Source: Holtermannia corniformis
Lineage: Eukaryota; Basidiomycota; Tremellomycetes; Holtermanniales
DNA: 64,000 nucleotides
Reading direction: 5' to 3'
Assembly: GCA_001599935.1 (NCBI GenBank)
Contig: BCIJ01000009.1
Coordinates: 114,226-178,225, forward strand
Part shown: piece after piece, positions 10,455 to 22,083 of the stretch
Position numbering within the stretch: the first letter of the stretch is position 1
Layout: every line of letters starts with the position of its first letter
Program-made: the position numbers and the translations under genes
Notes under the pieces: generated by a model
What the model was told of the DNA's origin: nothing
What the model saw: only the letters and a program-made list of their open reading frames with translations
The model's database searches: none

Positions 10455-11148
10455 TGTGATGAATGCAGGTGCGATTGACCTTGAACCTGCAACCCAACAG
10501 AAGAAAGTGGCATTTCCTGTTATTGACGGTCTAGCGCGGTTAACAAAGCGTGGCGCGGTTAAAAAGTCGTGGCGCGCCTATCACCAAGGAATGGTCAATT
10601 CATTTTGCTAACGTCTGTCCAGCGCTGACCTTGCCTATGACCGACTGTAGCGGCCTGTACAGCCGAAAAAGTCTTCTGGTCATGCCGGCTGGGGTCCGCA
10701 CCAAGATGGACGCGGGCGCGGGCGGACCACAACCTGATGCACGCGGATATCCCAGCGGGATACGTCAGCGGAGAATTTGGCACGATTGTGTTGTATTCAT
10801 GGCAATGGGTGACATGTGGAGCAGCTGACTTGATGTATGTGCAGCTGTATTGACGGCACCTGACAAGGCTCGTGCTCCCTTCGTGCGAGGCGACTGCGCC
10901 AATTCCGCCGCTCACCGCCGCCGAGACGGGCTAGCGCTCACCCCGCAACGGCCCCGGGATCGCTTAGAGCACGGCCTTTTCGAATTTTTTCCGTCCGACG
11001 GCAGAACACGGACATTGGCCAACCTCGAGCGTGATCAACTGACTTTACGCATCGCGTCCGATCGTATTGGACCGCCGGTTGTTCAAGGAAGAGTCAATCA
11101 GGCGAACAGCGCGAGACGGTTGCTTCTACCACTGTCACTGTCACTACC
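10455..11148. promoter_or_regulatory. Divergent promoter region, bL27m / amino-acid transporter
   Basis: A 694-bp stretch between divergently transcribed genes without a plausible coding frame. It must contain both promoters. The only distinct structure seen is a 19-bp tandem repeat at 10533-10570 close to the bL27m start. Confidence 0.5.
10533..10570. repeat. 2 x 19-bp imperfect tandem repeat (GCGCGGTTAA unit)
   Basis: Two adjacent 19-bp units both start GCGCGGTTAA and end CGTG; a third partial unit (GCGCG) follows at 10571. They differ by a small shift in the middle. The repeat lies 79-116 bp upstream of the bL27m ATG, so duplicated regulator-binding sites are possible. No factor is inferred. 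Confidence 0.7.
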
Positions 11149-13159
11149 ATGCCGATCTCACTCAAGGAGAGGGAAGCGCGAAAGCTCAAGGATGCGGGGG
11201 TGGAAGAAACGGATGCCGAGCTGGTCAAGGTCGTTAGCTCGAGCGGGCAGCAGGTCGATGCCGTCTGGGGCGCTGTCGGGCAGGAGGGTGCGACAAACTA
11301 CCGTACGCTGAGCTGGTAAGTTCAACTGCGTGAGGTGTATGCGCACTGCTGAGAAGACTAGGCTGCGCGCCACCGTGCTCGAAATCAAGCTGCAGATTGG
11401 TCTCGGTATCCTGTCTATCGTGAGTACACGCTTGACTGCATCTACCTACTGACGCGCTTGCAGCCCTCTGTCCTTCACACCCTCGGCTTTGTGCCCGGTA
11501 TCCTAGTCATTGTATTGATCGCCATCATGACGGGCTGGAGCAACTTTGTCGTCGGCAGGTGGAAGCTGTCGCACCCCGGGACATACACCATTGCAGAGTA
11601 TGTTCCCTCCACGCTCTCCTGCCACTTGAGCGCTGACGGGTCCCAGTGTCGGTTTCACCATCTTCGGCCCGATCGGCCGTGAAGTCTACGCTGTCACCTA
11701 CTGGTTCTACCTGGTCGCGACTTCGGGCTCGTCAATGCTCGGCATGTCGATTGCGTTCAACGCCATGACATCGCACGGGACCTGCACCGTCGTCTTTGTC
11801 GTCGTCAGCGCCATCCTCGTCGGCGGCGTCTCCTCTTTGCAGACTTTGCAGAAGATTTCATGGATCGGTTGGGTCGGTCTGATTGGTATCATGGGTTCCT
11901 GTGAGTTTCGTCATCGCGTGCGCGGCCGTGCTGACTGCGCAGTGATCACCTTGACCGTCTCTGTCGGCGTCCAAGACCGTCCAAGCGCCGCACCGCTGAC
12001 CGGTCCTTGGGACCCGGATGTGCGTGCGATCGCTGAGCCGACTTTTATCGAGGCCATGAACGCCGTCGGAACGTCCATGTGTACGTCCCTTATCAGCGCA
12101 CAGTGCACCGCTTTCGCACGCTGACACCTGCACAGTCGCCTACGCCGCCAGTGAGGGCCACACCGCGATCCACGCGATCAGGAAACTGACAGTCACCAGG
12201 TGTCTCCTACTTCAACGTCGTGGCCGAGATGCGTGACCCGCGCGAATACACAAAGTCGATCGTCGTCGCGCACACCATCATCACAATCGTCTACCTCGTG
12301 CTCGGTAGCATCATCTACCACTTTGCAGGCCAATACGTCTCGTCCCCGGCTCTTGGGACGGCAGGCGCGTTGATGAAAAAGGTGTGCTATGGTATCGCGT
12401 TTCCGGTGAGTGGACCCCTTCAGGCTGCTGCGCGAGAGGCTGATCCGGGGTTACAGGGTCTTCTTGCGGGCGCTGTGCTCAACACGCACATGCCTGCTAA
12501 ATTCAGTGCGTCATCGGCGGCTAGTTGCACGGCCTGACCAGGGCTGACGATCCTCAGTTTTTGTTCGCTTGCTTCGTGGTAGCCGTCACTTGACCGAGAA
12601 CTCTGCTAGGCACTATATTATCTGGACGTGAGTCTCCTTAGAGACAGGCTCTGCCAGGTACTGACGCTTCGTTAGTGCCTGCGTCGTTGGCACGACAGGT
12701 ATTGCATTCATCATTGCGGAAGCCATTCCATTCTGTACGTGTCCCGCCGCCTGGCTGCAAAAGTCGCTAACCGCTCCAGTCGACTCGCTCGTCTCGCTCG
12801 TTGGTGCCCTCCTCGCCGCCTTCCTCTCAATGCACGTCGACTCGTCCGGGACGCCAGCTTCATACTGACAGCGTTGCAGCATGTCAATGGGCATCATGTG
12901 GATCTGGGACCACCCTTGGAGTAACTGCACACTCGCCCAGCGCCGCCCATGGCTCCACAAGGCGCTCTACATCTGGAGCATCTGGATGATCATTGGTGCG
13001 TCTGACCCCTTGTCCCAAACTCACGCAGCTAACCCGTGTCCAGGCGGGTTCTTTATCATGGTCGGCGGCACGTATTCCAACTCGATCGCGATCCACAATC
13101 AGCTGCACGATGGTTCCACGACCTCGCCGTTCTCGTGCGAGGATAACAGTGGGTCGTGA
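11149..13159 (+). CDS. Neutral amino-acid transporter (AAAP / MTR-like)
   Basis: Amino acid/auxin permease-superfamily (Aa_trans) transporter resembling the fungal Mtr type, a plasma-membrane H+-coupled neutral amino-acid importer; 481 aa. Exons: 11149-11315, 11362-11419, 11464-11597, 11647-11900, 11943-12080, 12136-12150, 12200-12405, 12457-12505, 12558-12627, 12676-12734, 12780-12843, 12880-12995, 13044-13159. The cytosolic N-terminus leads to the family start TLSWLRATVLEIKLQIGLG and ILSIPSVLHTLG; about eleven hydrophobic helices follow. Exon 6 is 15 nt. The 36-nt intron 12844-12879 has a weak GTCCGG donor and is the least certain junction. Substrate range cannot be read from sequence. Confidence 0.88.
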
Positions 13160-13959
13160 GTGCCACATTCGTGAAGGGAGAGCACGGCGAGAGTTGCAGC
13201 AGCATTTTGTAGCATGACCTATCGCATTGCATTGGTAGATGATTTGAAACACGCGCTAGCGAGTACGCTGCGACTTGGACCACAGACGTGGCGAGTACGG
13301 TCATGCGTGCTTATGGCATCGTGCTCATGGCATCGCGTCGACCAAGTCTTGATGCAAGTTTGTGACTCGGCATGGCAGCGCGTTTTCTGCGACCCTAATG
13401 CATAGACTTGTACCAGTGCACATAACATCTACAAGCTACAAAATCTCGGCGACCAGACCCTGGCCGCTGCACTATACCGCGCAGCGACACAGACCGCTCC
13501 GTAACGCGCCGACTAAAGCGCGAGTTCGAGTACGAGGGTCCGATGCAACAGTGGCTCTTGCCTCCGTTTCCCCGTTCAGAGCGCTATGGGTTACGAGCGA
13601 CGATCGTGAATAATGCAGAGGCGGAAGGGAGTGGATTGAAAGGGATGGAGGGGAGGTGACCCGCCGGTCTACGTGACAACCCAGGACGAAGAGAGCTCGG
13701 CAGCTATCACGTCGATGCGTCAGTCACGTACAGCGGCGTGTGCAGGAGATGATGATCTGAGAATGGAAAGGAGCGGGAGGGAAGAGAAGATGGATGGTGC
13801 AGACTGGATCCGACGTTTGGCAGAGGCTCTTCTGACTGGCGGGATTACGGCGTTTCAGTGTGGCAAACCCCAAGTGGCTGTTAACCCCCCTTGCGTACTG
13901 TTGGTACCAAGTAACGGTAGACAAGGCATCACCCGGCAACCCAGTGCTTACTGCCCAGC
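13160..13959. other. Intergenic, transporter 3' side and CLF1 promoter
   Basis: An 800-bp gap between two plus-strand genes. Frames here lack an ATG or have unlikely composition. No repeats or structured elements stand out. Confidence 0.4.
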
Positions 13960-16839
13960 ATGGAGCGAGAGCGAGCACCAAGGGTCAAGAACAGGGCGCC
14001 CGCGGCCATCCAAGTGCGTCACGCCGCCTCCGCGATCGACAAAGCAGCTGATCTAGGTGAAATAGATCACAGCCGAGCAGATCCTCCGAGAAGTCAGTCA
14101 ACAGTCTGCAAGCGTATATATCCAACGCATACCTGATACTATTGCTTCAGGCCCAAGAACGTCAAGAGACTGGGATCGCACCGCCGAAGCAGCGCATTGC
14201 CGATGGTGAAGAGCTCAGCGAGTACCAAGGCCGCAAGCGCACCGAGTTCGAGGGCCGCATTCGGTACACGAGAGAGAGCATCAAAGACTGGATCAAGTAT
14301 GCTGTCTGGGAGGCGAGTCAGAACCAATTCGAGCGGTCGGTATCTGTACCACAGGGCGTGACACGAGCTGACCGTCGGCAGATCGCGATCAGTCTTTGAG
14401 CGAGCTCTGGATGTGGATCCTCGCGCCAATGAACTCTGGGTTGGTCTCGCTACGCAGGGCACACGAGGGTACATTGCTGACGCTGTCTCGCAGATCAAGT
14501 ACACCGAGATGGAGCTCAAGGCGCGCAATATCCAGCACGCGCGAAACATCTTTGACCGAGCCGTCACGTTGCTGCCGCGAATCGATACTGTACGTGCGGT
14601 TGCTTCGCCACGGCTGATGACTGACGACCACCAGCTCTGGTACAAATACGTCTACCTCGAGGAGTTGCTGTTGAACATTCCGGGCGCGAGGCAGGTGTTT
14701 GAGCGATGGATGGCATGGGAGCCCGATGACAAGGTATGTCTTCCCACCGCACATGCTCTCGTTGCTGACCCGCACAGGCGTGGCAATCCTACATCAAGCT
14801 CGAGGAGCGCTACAACGAGCTCGACCGCGCGTCTGACATCTACGAGCGCTGGATCGGTGTCCGCCCAACACCCCGGAACTGGGTCCTCTGGGCTAAATTC
14901 GAAGAGGAGCGGCATCACCCAGACAAGGCCCGCGAGGTCTTTCAGACGGCGCTCGAGTTTTTCGGCGATGAAGAGACCCAGGTTGAGAAGGCGCAGAGCG
15001 TGTTTGGAGCGTTTGCGCGGATGGAGACGAGGTTGAAGGAGTTTGATCGCGCCCGGGTCATTTACAAGTTTGCGTTGGAGCGTTTGCCCCGGAGCAAGAG
15101 TGCCTCGTGTACGTGTTCCTGGACGCTGTGTGCGCTACTGACACGTCGGCGTAGTGTACTCGGCCTATACAAAGTTCGAGAAGCAACGTTGGTCTTTGGG
15201 TACTTTTACTTGGATCATGCTGACAATACCCAGATGGCGATCGCGCCGGCGTAGAGTCGACAGTCATCGGCAAGCGGCGCATCCAGTACGAAGAGGAACT
15301 GCTGTACGATCCCACAAACTACGACGCCTGGTTTTCCCTCGCGCGCCTGGAGGAGGATGCATACAGAGCCGACAAGGAGGACGGGGTCGACGTCAGCCCG
15401 AATCGGGTACGAGAGGTGTATGAGCGCGCGGTCGCGAACGTGCCACCGGCAGACGAGAAGCGGTTCTGGAGGCGGTATATGGTGAGTTTCCGCAGCTGAT
15501 CTGGATGATTGTTGCTGACTTGATTCGACAGTACTGTGCGTCGCTCGAAAGTCAAACCTCGTGAACACAACTGACTGGTCACAGTGTGGTTGCAGTACGC
15601 TGCGTTTGAGGAGATTGACACCAAGGACTATGAGCGCGTGCGAGACGTCTACAAGGCTGCCATCAAGCTTGTACCTCACCGAACATTCACCTTTGCAAAG
15701 GTGCGTCACTGCCTTGCAGCACATTGGACCAGAGCTAATAGATTTTACAGCTTTGGCTCGCTTATGCTCACTTTGAGGTCCGCCGCCTGGACCTGACGGC
15801 CGCACGCAAGGTGCTGGGCGCAGGTATCGGCATGTGTCCCAAGCCCAAGCTGTTCACGGGCTACATCGAGCTCGAGATGCGGTTGCGAGAGTTTGACCGT
15901 GTGCGGAGTCTGTACGAGAAATTCCTCGAGGTCCGTGTCCTGCCTTGTAAGGCACAAGCACCGGCTGACATGACCCAGTTTGACCCTTCGCTCTCATCGG
16001 CGTGGATCCAGTGGACCCAGGTCGAAGCCGTGCTGCAAGACTTTGAGCGCGTGCGCGCCATCTTTGAAATCGCCGTCACCCAGGCCCTTGACATGCCCGA
16101 GATTGTGTGGAAAGCATACATCGACTTTGAAGCCGAAGAGGGCGATCGCGAAAAGACGCGGAGTCTGTACGAGCGCCTGCTGCAGCGCACTGGCCACTAC
16201 AAGGTTTACAACTCGTATGCGCACATGGAGGCTTCCACCCTCGGTGGCGGTGAGGACGAGGATGGGAACGAGATTGAGGGCGAGGCGGGCGATCTCGAGG
16301 TTGCGCGTGCCGTGTACCTGCGCGGCTACAAGGACTTGCGGGCGCGGGGCGAGAAGGAGGATGTGAGTTGGTTACAACAAGATGCTGTCGAGGTGCTGAT
16401 GCTCGTTTCAACAGCGCGCGGCGTTGCTCGCGGAATGGAAAAAGTTCGAGCAAGAGCACGGCACCGAGGAGGACATTGCAAAGGTCCAGGAGATGATGCC
16501 GCAGATGCGCAAAAAGTGGCGCAAGGCCGTCGACGACGGTGTCGGTCTCGAAGAGTGTACGTCTCCCCCTAAACAATCGTCTCGCAAGACTGACACCACG
16601 CAGACTACGACATGGTCTTCTTGGACGACGAAAAGGAGAAGGACCCGTCGACGTTCCAGTTCTTCCAGGCGGCGCAGAAATGGGCCCAGGAGCACCAAAA
16701 GGACGGCGGCGTGCTGTCTTACGACGTCGATTCGGACGATTCAGACGACGAAGAAGAAGAAGCAGACGAGGACGAGGCCGGCGCTGCTCCGCAGGCGAAT
16801 GGCCGGGACATGGACGTGGATGAAGACGAGCACGAGTAG
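13960..16839 (+). CDS. CLF1: Pre-mRNA splicing factor CLF1 (crooked neck-like)
   Basis: HAT-repeat scaffold of the NTC/Prp19-associated spliceosome; 730 aa. Exons: 13960-14013, 14066-14092, 14151-14335, 14382-14439, 14494-14589, 14635-14733, 14778-15108, 15155-15187, 15234-15481, 15532-15535, 15585-15700, 15751-15930, 15979-16362, 16415-16556, 16604-16839. The start matches the family ([20 protein letters not shown]), then come tandem HAT repeats such as [25 protein letters not shown] and [10 protein letters not shown], the FEKQHGDRAGVE and [16 protein letters not shown] motifs, and an acidic C-tail. Exon 10 is a 4-nt microexon (TACT) needed to keep the frame across YMYLW. Fourteen introns make it the second most interrupted conserved gene class here. 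Confidence 0.93.
15532..15535 (+). other. 4-nt microexon of CLF1
   Basis: TACT is flanked by an upstream intron (15482-15531, GTGAGT...CAG) and a downstream intron (15536-15584, GTGCGT...CAG). Only its inclusion joins RRYM to [11 protein letters not shown], as in CLF1 homologues. Skipping it shifts the frame. Confidence 0.8.
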
Positions 16840-16945
16840 ATCGCTTGATGCAACTCGTGTCACGTGATGCGGTTCCAAGATTTCTGATCCATCGCTGTCC
16901 TCTTGCACTTGTTCGAGTTCTTGTCGACTGTTGGTTTGAGATAGC

Positions 16946-19804
16946 ATGGGCGCACCTTCACAGCCCGTCGCTGGGCCCTCGACGCACGCTGCCAACAAGC
17001 GCGGCAAGAAGCAGAGGCCGCAGCAAAAGCCAAAGATCAAGACCAATGAGCTCAAGCGGGTCAGGAACGATGCAGAGTTGAAGGGACTGCAGGACAAGAT
17101 TGACAACTTTGTGCGTTTGTATGAGCTGCAGCATTCGTACGGTGGCTCATCTGCTGCAGGTTGCACCAAAGGATCTTAGCTTGTTTACGCAGCTTCCGCT
17201 CTCTGCACGAACACTCAAGGGTTGGTGTGGCATTGCGTCTACGTCTGTGTGCTGATCAATGTGCAGGTCTGAAGCAACACCATTTCCTTACGCCTACACC
17301 TATCCAAGCCTTGTCGATCCCAGAGTCGCTACGAGGGCGCGATGTACTCGGAAGTGCCAAGACAGGGTCCGGCAAGACGCTCGCCTTCCTCCTGCCGATG
17401 CTTGAGCGACTCTACCTCGCCAAATGGGGTCCGCTTGATGGTCTCGGTGCCGTCGTCATCTCGCCTACACGAGAGTTGGCCATTCAGACATTCAACCAAC
17501 TGCGACAGATCGGACAGTACCACACGTTCAGTGCGGGCTTGGTTATCGGTGGCAAGGGCTTGAAGGAGGAACGCGATCGGCTGTCAAGGATGAATATCCT
17601 CATTGCGACACCCGGCCGGCTGCTGCAGCATTTGGATTCGACTGTTGGGATGGAAAGCAGTGGGGTCAAGTGCTTGGGTAAGTCTACGCCAAGTTGCTGG
17701 CGCTGCTGACCTGTCCCAGTGCTCGACGAGGCCGACCGGTTGCTTGATCTCGGCTTCCTGCCCGCTCTCCGCGCTATCCTTTCCCATTTCTCCCCCTTCT
17801 CCCCTGCTGGACCGTTGCAACCCTCTCTGTCCGCTCCAAACCGTCAAACACTCCTCTTCTCCGCTACGCAGTCGAAAGATCTAGCCGCACTCGCCAAGCT
17901 CTCGCTTCATGAGCCCTTGTACATCAACTGTAACAAGGCAGGAGAAGAGGGTGTCATGCCAGCTGGTCTTGAGCAGTACTACGCCGTCGTGCCGCTCGAG
18001 CGCAAGTTGGACGCCTTGTGGGGGTTCGTCAAGAGTCACTTGAAGATGAAGGGCGTTGTCTTTGTCACGAGCGGCAAACAGGTGAGACCACGAGGAGTTC
18101 GTCGATCTGCGGGCTGACTGGTTTAGGTTCGCTTCACCTTTGAGACGTTTCGAAGACTGCACCCAGGTCTGCCCCTACTGCACCTGCACGGCAAGCAGAA
18201 GCAACAAACCCGCCTGTCGATCTTCCAGAAATTCTCGTCATCACCCAACGCACTGCTGATCTGCACCGATATCGCCTCGCGAGGCCTCGACTTTCCCAAA
18301 GTTGACTGGGTAATCCAGCTCGACTGCCCAGAAGATGTCGACACCTACATCCATCGCGTAGGTCGAACGGCTCGGTACGATGCCAAAGGCAAAGCACTGC
18401 TTCTGCTGTGCCCGAGCGAGGAGGACGGCATGTTGAAGAGGTGGACAGAAAAGGGGATCGACTGCAAGAAGATCAAGATCAAGGAGAGCAAGATGGGCAA
18501 CTTGATGCAGCAGATGCAGGGTTTCGCGTTTCGCGAGCCGGAGATCAAGTATCTGGGACAACGAGTGCGTCGCTCGCTGATAGTCAAAGTGCTGTACTGA
18601 CAGCTATAGGCATTCATCTCGTACATGCGTTCCATCCACATCCAGTCCGACAAGACGATCTTCAAGTTTGATGAACTGCCAGCAGAGGCATTTGCAGCAA
18701 GCTTGGGTCTGCCAGGTGCACCGCAGATCAAGTTTAGCGACAAGGCCAACGCTAGCAAGAAGGCCGTGCGGGGAGGCGACAAGAAGACCGAGGCCGCACC
18801 CGTCGAGGTCGAGGAGATGGAGCTTGGCGCTAGCAGTGACGAGGACGATGACGGCAGCGACGCCGAAGGCTTGGAGGACGGCTCAGAGAGCGAAGCTGGC
18901 AGTGACGAGGTCAACCAGGATGGCGATGGCAGCGACGGCGAGGATGCCGCGCAAGCATTGCGAAGCATCGACGTTGGGGATAGCAAGGTACGAGATCCGT
19001 GTACTGGAAGAGCCCATTAACACCAGCATTACAGGCATCGACTGCTGTACGGACCAAGTATGACCGCATGTTCGAGCGCAAGAATCAGTCCATCCTCACA
19101 CCGCACTACTCTGCTTTGGTCGCGCACGACGAAGACTTGCTGGCAGCCGGTGCCGAAGGCGATGACGACTTTATCACCCTCAAGCGAAGGGATCATGACT
19201 TGGACGGCACTATCCCGGACCCGGATGCACCTATACCTCTCGATGACCTGTCAAAGCGAAAGCTCAAGATGGCGACCAGCAAAAAGGCTAAAGCCAAGAA
19301 CGGTCCGCTGGGTACCAAGGTTGTCTTCGATGACGATGGCGCTGCGCGCAACTTCTACGAGATGGGCGACAAGGTCGAGGAGGGCGCTGCTGCGGAGGAG
19401 AAGCGCTTGGCGTTTGTGCGCGAGGAGCAAGAGCGGATGAAGGCTGCCGACTTGGTGGATCGTGAAGTCGCTCGCGAGAAACGGAGAGAGAAGAAGCGCA
19501 AGAGGAAGGAGCGTGAGCGCGAGGTATGTTCTTTCCAGTTGGCGTCTCACGCGTCACTGACGGATGGTGGCAGCTGGAAGGCTCTGACTCTGGCGACGAG
19601 CCTGTGGCATATCTCGGAGGTGGCTCGGATGCTGCTTCCGATGTCGGCGGCTTGTATGCGGACGATGGGGAGTCGATGGCGGCGGGCTATGACTCGCCAG
19701 CAGAAGACGTCCCTGTCGCCAAGAAGAGCAAACGCTCAGAGGCACAGGTTGACGACATGGAAGACGAAGAGGCACTGGCACTGCGTCTGTTGCAGGGCTC
19801 GTAA
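16946..19804 (+). CDS. DBP4: ATP-dependent RNA helicase DBP4 (DEAD box, DDX10 family)
   Basis: Nucleolar DEAD-box helicase for 18S rRNA processing and release of U14 snoRNA; 844 aa. Exons: 16946-17110, 17160-17220, 17267-17677, 17720-18081, 18127-18564, 18610-18987, 19035-19523, 19574-19804. Motifs in order: Q motif ([10 protein letters not shown]), Walker [31 protein letters not shown] as [16 protein letters not shown], then [22 protein letters not shown] and HRVGRTAR. The long C-terminus has acidic and Lys-rich tracts and the Dbp4-type [14 protein letters not shown] segment. It ends 68 bp from the convergent disordered-protein gene. Confidence 0.95.
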
Positions 19805-19872
19805 TGTGCATTCATGTATGACACTTCGACTTCATCTAGTGTGTGATTGTCCCTCGCCTCCAAGCTTCTTCC

Positions 19873-21576
19873 TTACATGTACACATCCGCGTTGCCTCGT
19901 TGCATACAGAATCTACAGAACGTCAGTTCTCCTCTTTAGAGCTTTATCATTACTCACCTGCGCCAGTCGGGTTGTTGCTGTTGTTGACCCGTTGTCAGCC
20001 GGATTCCCCAGAGTTCAGACGCTACTCACGTTGTGTGCGTGCTGGGGTTTTCCGTAATCACTCTCGCGTCCGCCCGGGACGAGCGGTCCATCGGCAAAGG
20101 TGAGTGCCGAGCCCGTGTAAGACGCCGCGTCGTCAAAGTCATAAGATCTTGCGCTGGCAGAGCCAGCTGCAGACAGAGCGCGCGGTCGCTGCGGTGCAAT
20201 CGTAGGAGGGGGCATGCTGCGATATGGTTCCGGAGGTGGAGCTAGGTAGCGGTGGTCGGTAGGCTCTCGGGCCATCTTCCCGTAGCTACCGTGCGCGTGC
20301 GAGAGGGATCTATGACGCCTGTGCGAGTGGGAATGCTTCGGGGGCGGAGGTTGATGAAGCTGCTCGCGGTCCGAGCCATACTCGTCGGCGTACGCCTTTT
20401 CGCGATGGTTGCGGTGCGTCTCTGCCGTATCGGTGTAGCGTCGCACCATGCCAGGCCGTTTCGGCGCCGGGGCGGGTGCGCGCCTTCCGTCGTCGGACCA
20501 CTGTTCGCCACCCGAGAGGGAGCTGATGCGCTTGTGTTTGTGCGGGTGCGGTGCCTCGCGTTCGGCATCCGAGAGCTTCGAAGGTCGACGATAGGTTGGT
20601 TGAGCCGCCGAGTGTGGTTTCACGGATGACGTTCGTCTGTATCGCGCCCCGTCTTGTGGGACTATCCCTTCCGGCAGTGACTCTGACGTCTGACGGTCGC
20701 GACTACGTCTTGATTGACTTTGCGGCTCGTGGTATCGTTCACGGCTCCGCCCGTGCCGTCTCGAATGCTCGTCTTCGAGATTGAGGTCCGAGATGCTGTC
20801 AGCGAGACTGTCCGAGGTGACACTGTAGTCATCTCGTGGACCTCGCCGGGGCGCACGAGGGGCATAGGATCGGTCGTATTCTGGTGAATACCTTGGCGGA
20901 TCAACGTAGCGGCGGTCTGTGCGGCTGGCATGACGGCCGTGGCGCCGTCGAGGGGCAGAGTAGTAACTCTGACCATCTGACTCGTAGCCACCGTCTGCTT
21001 CGTACCCGACGTCGTGCTGGTTGCGAAGCGGGGACTGCATGCTACTGGCGAGCTGGCTGCGCATGGGTACTGCACTGCGCGGTGGGCCAAGGTAGGGACG
21101 GCCATAGCCTACACTGCCGTAGCTGATCGCAGATGCCGGCGACCGCGGCAAGCTATCGCCCCAGGAGGTAGCCGAAGTGACCTCGTACGGCAGCTCACGA
21201 CGAGGAGCGCGCGAAGGGGTGATGGCAATGGGATGTGGTGGCTGCCGCCTGGGTGTTGGTGTATAGCCGACCTCTGGTAAAGCGGGTGGCAAAGTGTACG
21301 GGTCTGTAGCTCACTCAGTCTCGCCATCTCACAGTCCCTTGTGCACGTACCTGCGCCACCCTGTACGACGAGACCACCGCCGCTGCCAATCATGGTGGGT
21401 GCACCGCCGACCGAGCGTGCAGCTATCGGTCCTGGTGCAGATACTGGCGCTCTAAGCGCAGGCTGGCCGCTGAGGCCCGACATGGGTGCTGTTGCTGGAT
21501 CCAAGGCGGGGATCATTGGCGTGAACGGCAACCGCTGGTCTTTGACAAACGGGATCGGGGACGTATCGACAGGCAT
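19873..21576 (-). CDS. Disordered Arg/Ser/Pro-rich protein of unknown function
   Basis: 519 aa, exons 21576-21351, 21303-20030, 19977-19958 (20 nt) and 19912-19873. Phases agree at every junction and all donors are strong (GTACGT, GTGAGT, GTGAGT). The protein starts MPVDTSPIPFVKDQRLPF and then is almost wholly low-complexity: Pro-rich, Tyr/Gly repeats, RS/RD and His-rich tracts (HSHSHRRHRSLSHAH). No folded domain, signal or membrane span is seen. Such composition is common in RNA-binding or septum/polarity scaffolds, but nothing specific is recognised. The last two exons are small and rest only on splice signals and phase. Confidence 0.65.
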
Positions 21577-22083
21577 CTTGTGAGTCTCGCGCTAGGAGCG
21601 TAAACAACGAGCGGTCGTCGTCACATTCACTGAGATTATTTCAGTCAACCCGATGGTGACCGTCGGGTTGGAAGCCCGCAAGCTCGCACCTTTGTGAGCA
21701 CTGGGCAGGCCTGACTGCTGACGGGAAAGCTCCTAAGTCTCGCTTGGAGACGTCTCACAAAGGACGGTGCGTGGGACGAGGGTCATCTTACCGGCGGCAA
21801 CAGCAGCGCCTAGGGCGTCCCTTTCCGCCCGTGGACGCTCCTGACCTGCCTTGGATTCGAAATCAAGAGGCGCTAGTGAGTGCGGTCAGCTGGAAGAAGC
21901 ACCAAGCTGATCGTCTACGCCAATCCTTGCCGGAGCCTGTCACGCTGTCAGCTTTGGGGGTGCGTCAGACGGTCACTCCTTTTCCAACTGGCAGCAAAGG
22001 ACTGCGCGCGCTGTTGGTTTCAAGGAGTGTCGATGTCGGCGACTGCGACAAAGCAGTACTGCATGCAACAGCATGCGGCGTAA
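21577..22083. promoter_or_regulatory. Divergent promoter region with palindrome
   Basis: A 507-bp stretch between the minus-strand disordered-protein gene and the plus-strand membrane-protein gene. No coding frame is convincing. It contains the near-perfect palindrome annotated at 21646-21670. Confidence 0.45.
21646..21670. promoter_or_regulatory. 25-bp near-perfect palindrome
   Basis: Outer arms CAACCCGA and TCGGGTTG are exactly complementary; inside them GGT/ACC pair again around a central G, with one mismatched pair between. It is placed 70 bp upstream of a minus-strand start and about 410 bp upstream of a plus-strand start. Dimeric zinc-cluster factors bind such CGG-containing inverted repeats, but the factor is not inferable. 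Confidence 0.5.

Noticed and set aside
13673..14056. 127-codon plus-strand frame ahead of and into CLF1
   Set aside because: It lacks an ATG start, overlaps CLF1 exon 1 in another frame and has no recognisable composition.
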